From NCBI GenBank assembly GCA_947623455.1, contig OX392532.1, forward strand, positions 744,001-808,000: a DNA stretch of 64,000 nt, in the 5' to 3' direction. This document shows, piece after piece, positions 47,190 to 59,200 of this stretch. Within the stretch, counting starts at the first letter, position 1, and each line of letters opens with the position of its first letter. The notes beneath the pieces were generated by a model. It was not told the DNA's origin and did no database searches. It worked only from the letters and a program-made list of their open reading frames with translations. This DNA comes from Mimachlamys varia. Lineage: Eukaryota > Mollusca > Bivalvia > Pectinida > Pectinidae. Made by a program: the position numbers and the translations under genes.

Positions 47190-47259
47190 TGTCCTTTAAA
47201 AATGTCGACGGCGACAGAAGTGATTATCCTGGTCTATACAGTTGTATGTTTACTACCGG
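47190..47259 (+). CDS. Copy C signal-peptide exon (start ATG 47202)
   Basis: A strong acceptor (tttcttccctttag) precedes 47190. The ATG at 47202 gives MSTATEVIILVYTVVCLLP, a typical hydrophobic leader. The exon ends CCGG|GTAAGT in phase 1. It shares the gene B start context (TGTCC then AAAATG). Confidence 0.85.
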
Positions 47260-50200
47260 GTAAGTACAGATATCCCGGTCTATACAGTTGTATGTTTACT
47301 ACCGGGTAAGTACAGATATCCCGGTCTGTAGAGTAGTATGTTTACTACCGGGTAAGTACAGATATCCCGGTCTATACAGTTGTATGTTTACTACCGGGTA
47401 AGTATAGATGTCCCGGTCTATACAGTTGTATGTTTACTACCGGGTAAGTACAGATATCCCGGTCTATACAGTTGTATGTTTACTACCGGGTAAGTACAGA
47501 TATCCCGCACTATACAGTTGTATGTTTACTACCGGTTAAGTACAGATATCCCGCACTATACAGTTGTATGTTTACTACCGGGTAAGTACAGATATCCCGG
47601 TCTATACAGTTGTATGTTTACTACCGGGTAAGTACAGATATCCCGGTCTGTAGAGTAGTATGTTTACTACCGGGTAAGTACAGATATCCCGGTCTATACA
47701 GTTGTATGTTTACTACCGGGTAAGTATAGATGTCCCGGTCTATACAGTTGTATGTTTACTACCGGGTAAGTACAGATATCCCGGTCTATACAGTTGTATG
47801 TTTACTACCGGGTAAGTACAGATATCCCGCACTATACAGTTGTATGTTTACTACCGGTTAAGTACAGATATCCCGCACTATACAGTTGTATGTTTACTAC
47901 CGGGTAAGTACAGATATCCCGGTTTATGCAGTTGTATGTTTACTACCGGGTAAGTACAGATATCCCGGTCTATACAGTTGTATGTTTACTACCGGGTAAG
48001 TACAGATATCCCGGTTTATACAGTTGTATGTTTACTACCGGGTAAGTACAGATATCCCGGTCTATACAGTTGTATGTTTACTACCGGGTAAGTACAGATA
48101 TCCCGGTCTATACAGTTGTATGTTTACTACCGGGTAAGTACAGATATCCCGGTCTATACAGTTGTATGTCTACTACCGGGTAAGTACAGATATCCCGGTC
48201 TATACAGTTGTATGTTTATTACCGGGTAAGTACAGATATCCCGGTCTATACAGTTGTATGTTTACTACCGGGTAAATACAGATATCCCGGTCTATACAGT
48301 TGTATGTTTACTACCGGGTAAGTACAGATATCCCGGTCTATACAGTTGTATGTCTATTACCGGGTAAGTACAGATATCCCGGTCTATACAGTTGTATGTC
48401 TACTACCGGGTAAGTACAGATACCCCGGTCTATACAGTTGTATGTCTACTACCGGGTAAGTACAGATATCCCGGTCTATACAGTTGTATGTTTACTACCG
48501 GGTAAGTACAGATATCCCGGTATATACAGTTGTATGTTTACTACCGGGTAAGTACAGATATCCCGGTCTATACAGTTGTATGTCTATTACCGTGTTAGTA
48601 CAGATATTCAGGTCTATACAGTTGTATGTTTACTACCGGGTAAGTACAGATACCCCGGTCTATAAGTTGTATGTTTACTACCTGGGTAAGTACAGATATC
48701 CCGGTCTATACAGTTGTATGTTTACTACCGGGTAAGTACAGATATCCCGGTCTATACAGTTGTATGTTTACTATCGGGTAAGTACAGATATCCATGTCTA
48801 TACAGTTGTATGTTTACTACCGGGTAAATACAGATACCCCGGTATATACAGTTGTATGTTTTCTACCGGGTAAGTACAGATATCCCGGTCTATACAGTTG
48901 TATGTTTACTACCGGGTAAGTACAGATATCCCGGTCTATACAGTTGTATGTTTACTACCGGGTAAGTACAGATACCCCGGTCTATACAGTTGTATGTTTA
49001 CTACCGTGTAAGTACAGATATCCCGGTCTATACAGTTGTATGTTTACTACCGGGTAAGTACAGATATCCCGGTCTATACAGTTGTATGTTTACCACCGGG
49101 TAAGTACAGATATCCCGGTCTGTAGAGTTGTATGTTTACTACCGGGTAAGTACAGATATCCCGGTCTATACAGTTGTATGTTTACTACCGGGTAAGTACA
49201 GATATCCCGGTCTGTAGAGTAGTATGTTTACTACCGGGTAAGTACAGATACCCCGGTCTATACAGTTGTATGTTTACTACCGTGTAAGTACAGATATCCA
49301 TGTCTATACAGTTGTATGTTTATTACCGGGTAAGTACAGATATTCCGGTCTATACAGTTGTATGTTTACTACCGGGTTAGTACAGATATCCCGGTCTGTA
49401 GATTAATATGTTTACTACCGGGTAAGTACAGATATCCCGGTCTATACAGTTGTCTGTTTACTACCGGGTAAGTACAGATATCCCGGTCTATACAGTTGTA
49501 TGTTTACTACCGGGTAAGTACAGATATCCCGGTCTGTAGAGTAGTATGTTTACTACCGGGTAAGTACAGATATCCCGGTCTATACAGTTGTATGTTTACT
49601 ACCGGGTAAGTACAGATATCCCGGTCTATACAGTTGTATGTTTACTACCGGGTAAGTACAGCTACCCCGGTCTGTAGAGTAGTATGTTTACTACCGGGTA
49701 AGTACAGATATCCCGGTCTATACAGTTGTATGTTTACTACCGGGTAAGTACAGATACCCCGGTATATACAGTTGTATGTTTACTACCGGGTAAGTACAGA
49801 TATCCCGGTCTGTAGAGTAGTATGTTTACTACCGGGTAAGTACAGATATCCCGGTCTATACAGTTGTATGTTTACTACCGTGTAAGTACAGATATCCCGG
49901 TCTATACAGTTGTATGTTTACTACCGGGTAAGTACAGATACCCCGGTCTATACAGTTGTATGTTTACTACCGTGTAAGTACAGATATCCATGTCTATACA
50001 GTTGTATGTTTATTACCGGGTAAGTACAGATATTCCGGTCTATACAGTTGTATGTTTACTACCGGGTTAGTACAGATATCCCGGTCTGTAGATTAATATG
50101 TTTACTACCGGGTAAGTACAGATATCCCGGTCTATACAGTTGTCTGTTTACTACCGGGTAAGTACAGATATCCCGGTCTATACAGTTGTATGTTTACTAC

Positions 50201-53200
50201 CGGGTAAGTACAGATATCCCGGTCTGTAGAGTTGTATGTTTACTACCGGGTAAGTACAGATATCCCGGTCTATACAGTTGTATGTTTACTACGGGTAAGT
50301 ACAGATATCCCGGTCTGTAGATTAGTATGTTTACTACCGGGTAAGCACAGATATCCCGGTCTATACAGTTGTATGTCTATTACCGGGTAAGTACAGATAT
50401 CCCGGTCTACCCAGTTGTATGTTTACTACCGTGTAAGTACAGATATCCCGGTCTATACAGTTGTATGTTTACTACCGGGTAAGTACAGATATCCCTGTCT
50501 ATACAGTTGTATGTTTACTACCGGGTAAGTACAGATATCCCGGTCTTTACAGTTGTATGTTTACTACCAATTTAGTACAGATATCTCGGTCTATACAGTT
50601 GTATGTTTACTATCGGGTAAGTACAGATATCCTGGTCTATACAGTTGTATGGTTACTACCGGGTAAGTACAGATATCCCGGTATATACAGTTGTATGTTT
50701 ACTACCGGGTAAGTACAGATATCCCGGTCTGTAGAGTAGTATGTTTACTACCGGGTAAGTAAAGATATCCCGGTCTATACAGTTGTATGTTTACTACCGG
50801 GTAAGTACAGATACCCCGGTCTATACAGTTGTATGTTTACTACCGGGTAAGTACAGATACCCCGGTCTATACAGTTGTATGTTTACTACCGTGTAAGTAC
50901 AGATATCCATGTCTATACAGTTGTATGTTTATTACCGGGTAAGTACAGATATTCCGGTCTATACAGTTGTATGTTTACTACCGGGTTAGTACAGATATCC
51001 CGGTCTGTAGATTAATATGTTTACTACCGGGTAAGTACAGATATCCCGGTCTATACAGTTGTCTGTTTACTACCGGGTAAGTACAGATATCCCGGTCTAT
51101 ACAGTTGTATGTTTACTACCGGGTAAGTACAGATATCCCGGTCTGTAGAGTTGTATGTTTACTACCGGGTAAGTACAGATATCCCGGTCTATACAGTTGT
51201 ATGTTTACTACGGGTAAGTACAGATATCCCGGTCTGTAGATTAGTATGTTTACTACCGGGTAAGCACAGATATCCCGGTCTATACAGTTGTATGTCTATT
51301 ACCGGGTAAGTACAGATATCCCGGTCTACCCAGTTGTATGTTTACTACCGTGTAAGTACAGATATCCCGGTCTATACAGTTGTATGTTTACTACCGGGTA
51401 AGTACAGATATCCCTGTCTATACAGTTGTATGTTTACTACCGGGTAAGTACAGATATCCCGGTCTTTACAGTTGTATGTTTACTACCAATTTAGTACAGA
51501 TATCTCGGTCTATACAGTTGTATGTTTACTATCGGGTAAGTACAGATATCCTGGTCTATACAGTTGTATGGTTACTACCGGGTAAGTACAGATATCCCGG
51601 TATATACAGTTGTATGTTTACTACCGGGTAAGTACAGATATCCCGGTCTGTAGAGTAGTATGTTTACTACCGGGTAAGTAAAGATATCCCGGTCTATACA
51701 GTTGTATGTTTACTACCGTGTAAGTACAGATGTCCCGGTATATACAGTTGTATGTTTACTACCGGGTAAGTACAGATATCCCGGTCTATACAGTTGTACA
51801 ATGTATGTTTATTACCGGGTAAGTACAGATATCCCGGTCTATACATGTACAGTTGTATGTTTACTACCGGGTAAGTACAGATATCCCGGTCTATACAGTT
51901 GTATGTTTACTACCGGGTAAGTACAGATATCCCGGTCTGTAGAGTAGTATGTTTACTACCGGGTAAGTACAGATATCCCGGTCTATACAGTTGTATGTTT
52001 ACTACCGGGTAAGTACATATATCCCGGTATATACAGTTGTATGTTTACTACCGGGTAAGTACAGATACCCCGGTCTATACAGTTGTATGTTTACTAACGG
52101 GTAAGTACAGATATCCCGGTCTATACAGTTGTATGTTTACTACCGGGTAAGTACAGATACCCCGGTCTATACAGTTGTATGTTTACTACCGGGTAAGTAC
52201 AGATATCCCGGTCTATACATGTACAGTTGTATGTTTACTACCGGGTAAGTACAGATATCCCGGTCTATACAGTTGTATGTTTACTACCAGGTAAGTACAG
52301 ATATCCCGGTCTGTAGAGTAGTATGTTTACTACCGGGTAAGTACAGATATCCCGGTCTATACAGTTGTATGTTTACTACCGGGTAAGTACAGATACCCCG
52401 GTCTATACAGTTGTATGTTTACTACCGGGTAAGTACAGATATCCCGGTCTATACAGTTGTATGTTTACTACCGGGTAAGTACAGATACCCCGGTCTATAC
52501 AGTTGTATGTTTACTACCGGGTAAGTACAGATATCCCGGTCTATACAGTTGTATGTTTACTACCGGGTAAGTACAGCTACCCTGTTACTACGTTCGATAT
52601 GTTAACATAATCACACTTGTTATATATACTGATCATTACATAGAGTTCATGTAAGATTTAATTTTACTTCGTGCCTATTGAGCTGATAACTATTAAGATG
52701 TTACTGATATTAAGATGTTACTGATATTAAGATGTAACTGACATTAAGATGCAAATGATATGAAGACGTACATGTAGCTGATATTAAGACGTAACTGATA
52801 TCAAGTCGTAACTGATATTAAGAAATAGTTTGTATAAAGATGTAACCGATATTAAGATGTAACAGATAATTAAATGTAGCTGATATTAAGACGTAACTGA
52901 TATTAAGATGTAGCTGATATGAAGACGTAACTTATATTAAAAAATAGCTTGTCTAAAGATGTAGTTGATATTAAGATGAAGTTGATATTAAGATGTAGCT
53001 GATATGAAAAAGTAGCTGATATTAAGATGTAGGATATATTAATACGTAACTGGTTTTAAGATGTAGCTGGTAATAAGCCGGTAGCTGGTAGTAAGGCGTA
53101 GCAGATATAAATGTTTGCCCATTTAGACGAATAGATGATATCAATACATAGTTGGTTAGTTAAGACGCAGCTACTACTGAATATGTCCCACGCGCTACAA

Positions 53201-56200
53201 AATCAATATAGCGTTTGATTGATGAAACAATTTGTAATGCATTTAGTTTATATATATTGCTGAACCAAAGACAGAGAAATAGTATACACTAGATACAAGA
53301 GTTTGATGAAGAATATATATACAGTGTATATATAAACAATGTTATGTTGAAATGAAGTCCAACATTAAGTAATCATAATATAGGACAATATTGAAATAAA
53401 TATTCTGAATCAATTAGTTTTCATACGAAGCACACGAGGAACAAATGTAAGCCCTCTGAAGTTTATCTTAAATTTTTCAAAATTTAAAAATAATTTGCAA
53501 AAATACATTCATGATTTAATGTATAAAACATATAAAAAAACCCAACTAACTTGTTTGTGAACAATTAATATCAAATACTGTTATCGCTTCTTTGCGATAT
53601 ATGGATGCAGATCAAATGTAAATATAAACACGTGTAGATCAAAGGTAAATGTAATTACGTATAGATCAAATGTAAATGTAAACACGTGTAAATCAAATGT
53701 AAATGTAAACACGTGTAGATCAAATGTAAATGTAAACACGTGTAAATCAAATGTAAATGTAAATACGTATAGATCAAATGTAAATGTAAACACGTGTAAA
53801 TCAAATGTAAACACGTGTAGATCAAATGTAAATGTAAACACGTGTAGATCAAATGTAAATGTAAACACGTGTAGATCAAATGTAAATGTAAATACGTCTA
53901 GATGAAATGTAAATATAAACACGTGTAGATCAAATGTAAATATAAACAATTGTAGATCAAATGTAAATGTAAACACGTGTAGATCAAATGTAAATATAAA
54001 CACGTGTAGATCAAATGTAAATGTAACCACGTCTAGATCAAATGTAAATGTAAATACGTCTAGATCAAATGTAAATATAAACACGTGTAAATCAAATGTA
54101 AATGTAAACACGTGTAGATCAAATGTAAATGTAAACACGTGTAGATCAAATGTAAATGTAAACACGTATAAATCAAATGCAAAGATAAACACGCGTAGAT
54201 CAAAAGTAAATGTAAATACGTGTAGATCAAATGTAAAAGTAAACACGTGTAGATCAAATGTAAATATAAACAATTGTAGATCAAATGTAAATGTAATTAC
54301 GTATAGATCAAATGTAAATGTAAACACGTGTAGATCAAATGTAAATGTAAACACGTGTAAATCAAATGTAAATGTAAATACGTGTAGATCGAATGTAAAA
54401 GTAAACACGTGTAGATCAAATAGTAATGTAAATATAAACACGTGTAGATCAAATGTAAAGATAAACACGTGTAGATCAAATGTAAAGATAAACACGTGTA
54501 GATCAAATGTAAAGATAAACACGCGTAGATCAAATGTAAATATAAGCACGTGTAGATCAAATGTAAAAGTAAACACGTGTAAATCAAATGTAAAAGTAAA
54601 CACGTGTAGATCAAATAGTAATGTAAATATAAACACGTGTAGATCAAATGTAAATGTTAACACGTGTAGATCAAATGTAAATGTAAATACGTGTAGATCA
54701 AATGTAAATATAAACACGTGTAGATCAAATGTAAATATAAACACGTATAAATCAAATGTAAATATAAACACGTGTTGATCAAAGGTAAATATAAACACGT
54801 ATAAATCAAATGTAAATGTAAACACGTGTTGATCAAAGGTAAATATAAACACGTATAAATCAAATGTAAATATAAACACGTGTAGATCAAATGTAAATAT
54901 AAACACGTATAAATCAAATGTAAATGTAAACACGTGTTGATCAAAGGTAAATGTAAACACGTGTAGATGAAATGTAAACACGTGTAGATGAAATGTAAAT
55001 ACGTGTAGATCAAATGTAAACACGTGTAAATCAAATGTAAATATAAACACGTGTAGATCAAATATAAATGTAAACACATGTTTGTAAGGCACTGATATTA
55101 AATCATGGTTATTTTAAATGGTTTCACTATCACAGAATCCGCCACTCACGCTGGACATGATGAAGCCAGCCATCCCTTTCTCTCAAGATCAATGGCCATG
55201 TCCTTCATCCCGAAATCTCACTGGATACATACACGGAGCGCAGAATCCTGTCAAAATGACGAACCTTACTGCGAGGCAAGAAAACTGGAGTGTATGGTGA
55301 GCAGCCGTTCTAAATATTGTTAACAGCCAGTCTGTGTATGGTGAACAACCAATCTTTGTATGGTGAACAGCCATTCTTTGTATGGTGAGCAACCATCCTT
55401 TTTATGGTGAGCAACTATTCTTTGTATGGTGGACAACCACACTGTATGGTGAACAGCCATTCTTTGTATGGTGAGCAGGCATTCTTTGTATGGGAATCAG
55501 ACATTCTTTGTATGGGAATCAGACATTCTTTGTATGGTGAACAGATAATCTTTGTATGGTGAACAGACATTCTTTGTGTGGTGAACAGACATTCTTTGTA
55601 TGGTGAACAGACATTCTTTGTGTGGTGAACAGACATTCTTTGTGAACAGACATTCTTTGTATGGGAATCAGACATTCTTTGTATGGGAATCAGACATTCT
55701 TTGTATGGTGAACAGATAATCTTTGTATGGTGAACAGACAGTCTTTGTATGGTGAACAGACATTCTTTGTATGGTGAACAGACATTCTTTGTATTGTGAA
55801 CAAATAATCTTTGTATGGTGAGCAGGCATTCTTTGTATGGGAATCAGACATTCTTTGTGTGGTGAACAGACATTCTTTGTATTGTGAACAAATAATCTTT
55901 GTATGGTGAGCAGGCATTCTTTGTATGGGAATCAGACATTCTTTGTGTGGTGAACAGACATTCTTTGAATGGGAATCAGACATTCTTTGTATGGTGAACA
56001 TATATTCTTTGTATGGTGAACAGACATTATTTGTATGGTGAACAGACATTCTTTGTATGGTGAACAGACATTCTTTGTATGGTGAACAGACATTCTTTGT
56101 ATTGTGAACAAATAATCTTTGTATGGTGAGCAGGCATTCTTTGTATGGGAATCAGACATTCTTTGTGTGGTGAACAGACATTCTTTGAATGGGAATCAGA

Positions 56201-59200
56201 CATTCTTTGTATGGTGAACATATATTCTTTGTATGGTGAACAGACATTATTTGTATGGTGAACAGACATTCTTTGTATGGTGAACAGCCATTCTTTGTAT
56301 GGTGAACAGACATTCTTTGTATGGTGAACAGACATTCTTTGTATGGTGAACAGACATTCTTTGTATTGTGAACAAATAATCTTTGTATGGTGAACAGGCA
56401 TTTTTTGTATGGGAATCAGACATTCTTTGTATGTTGAACAGATATTCTTTGTATGTTGAACAGATATTTTTTGTATGGTGAACAGACATTCTTTGTATGG
56501 TGGACAGACATTCTTTGTATGGTGAACAGCCATTCTTTGTATGGTGAACAGACAATCTTTGTGTGGTAAACAGACATTCTTTGTATATTGAACAGACATT
56601 CTTTGTATGGTGAACAGCCATTCTTTGTATGGTGAACAGACATTCTTTGTGTTGTGAACAGACATTCTTTTTATTGTGAACAGACTTTCTTTGTATGGTG
56701 AACAGACATTCTTTGTATGGTGAACAGACATTCTTTGTATTGTGAACAAATAATCTTTATATGGTGAGCAGGCATTCTTTGTATGGGAATCAGACATTCT
56801 TTGTATGGGAACCAGACATTCTTTGTATGGTGAACAGATAATCTTTGTGTGGTGAACAGACATTCTTTTTATTGTGAACAGACTTTCTTTGTATGGGAAT
56901 CAGACATTCTTTGTATGGGAATCAGACATTCTTTGTATGGTGAACAGATATTCTTTGTATGGTGAACAGACATTCTTTGTATGGTGAACAGACATTCTTT
57001 GTATGGTGAACAGACATTCTTTGTATGGTGAACAGACATTCTTTGTATTGTGAACAAATAATCTTTGTATGGTGAGCAGGCATTCTTTGTATGGGAATAA
57101 GACATTCTTTGTATGGGAATCGGACATTCTTTGTATGGTGAACAGATAATCTATGTATGGTGAACAGACATTCTTTGTGTGGTGAACAGACATTCTTTGT
57201 ATGGTGAACAGACATTCTTTGTGTGGTGAACAGACATTCTTTGTATGGTGAACAGACATTCTTTGTGAACAGACATTCTTTGTATGGGAATCACACATTC
57301 TTTGTATGGTGAACAGATATTCTTTGTATGGTGAACAACTATTCTTTGTATGGTGAACAGACATTCTTTGTGTAGTGAACAGACATTCTTTGTATTGTGA
57401 ACAGACTTTCTTTGTATGGTGAACAGACATTCTTTGTATGGGAATCAGACATTCTTTGTATGGGAATCAGACATTCTTTGTATGGTGAACATATATTCTT
57501 TGTATGGTGAACAGCTATTTTTTGTATGGTGAACAGACATTATTTGTATGGTGAACAGACATTCTTTGTATGGTGAACAGACATTCTTTGTATGGTGAAC
57601 AGACATTCTTTGTATGGTGAACAGACATTCTTTGTATGGTGAACAGACATTCTTTGTATTGTGAACAAATAATCTTTGTATGGTGAACAGACATTTTTTG
57701 TATGGGAATCAGACATTCTTTGTATGGGAATCAGACATTCTTTGTATGGTGAACAGATATTCTTTGTATGGTGAACAGACATTCTTTGTATGGTGAACAG
57801 ATATTCTTTGTATGGTGAACAGACAATCTTTGTGTGGTAAACAGACATTCTTTGTATATTGAACAGACATTCTTTGTATTGTGAACAGACATTCTTTGTA
57901 TATTGAACAGACATTCTTGGTATGGTGAACAGCCATTCTTTGTATGGTGAACAGACATTCTTTGTGTGGTGAACAGACATTCTTTTTATTGTGAACAGAC
58001 TTTCTTTGTATGGTGAACAGACATTCTTTGTATGGTGAACAGACATTCTTTGTATTGTGAACAAATAATCTTTGTATGGTGAGCAGGCATTCTTTGTATG
58101 GGAATCAGACATTCTTTGTATGGGAATCAGACATTCTTTGTATGGTGAACAGATAATCTTTGTGTGGTGAACAGACATTCTTTTTATTGTGAACAGACTT
58201 TCTTTGTATGGTGAACAGACATTCTTTGTATGGGAATCAGACATTCTTTGTATGGTGAACATATTTTCTTTGTATGGTGAACAGCCATTCTTTTGATGGT
58301 GAACAGACATTCTTTGTATGGTGAACAGACATTCTTTGTATGGTGAACAGACATTCTTTGTATGGTGAACAGACATTCTTTGTATGGTGAACAGACATTC
58401 TTTGTATTGTGAACAAATAATCTTTGTATGGTGAGCAGGAATTCTTTGTATGGGAATAAGACATTCTTTGTATGGAAATCAGACATTCTTTGTATGGTGA
58501 ACAGATAATCTTTGTATGGTGAACAGACATTCTTTGTGTGGTGAACAGACATTCTTTGTATGGTGAACAGACATTCTTTGTGTGGTGAACAGACATTCTT
58601 TGTATGGTAAACAGACATTCTTCGTGAACAGACATTCTTTGTATGGGAATCACACATTCTTTGTATGGTGAACAGATATTCTTTGTATGGTGAACAGCCA
58701 TTCTTTGTATGGTGAACAGACATTCTTTGTGTAGTGAACAGACATTCTTTGTATTGTGAACAGACTTTCTTTGTATGGTGAACAGACATTCTTTGTATGG
58801 GAATCAGACATTCTTTGTATGGGAATCAGACATTCTTTGTATGGTGAACATGTATTCTTTGTATGGTGAACAGCCATTCTTTGTATGGTGAACAGACATT
58901 CTTTGTATGGTGAACAGATAATCTTTGTATGGTGAACAGACATTCTTTGTATGGTGAACAGACATTCTTTGTATGGTGAACAGACATTCTTTGTATGGTG
59001 AACAGACATTCTTTGTATGGTGAACAGACATTCTTTGTATGGTGAACAGACATTCTTTGTATTGTTAACAAATAATCTTTGTATGGTGAACAGGCATTTT
59101 TTGTATGGGAATCAGACATTCTTTGTATGGGAATCAGACATTCTTTGTATGTTGAACAGATATTCTTTGTATGGTGAACAGACATTCTTTGTATGGTGAA

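Noticed and set aside
43795..52591. Regular arrays considered as CRISPR
   Set aside because: Units are contiguous without unique spacers, and the setting is an intron-rich animal genome.
53581..55092. 503-residue antisense open frame (HVFTFTFDL repeats)
   Set aside because: The 27-bp unit is in phase with codons and lacks stops. A second frame is also largely open. No splice, start or domain evidence.
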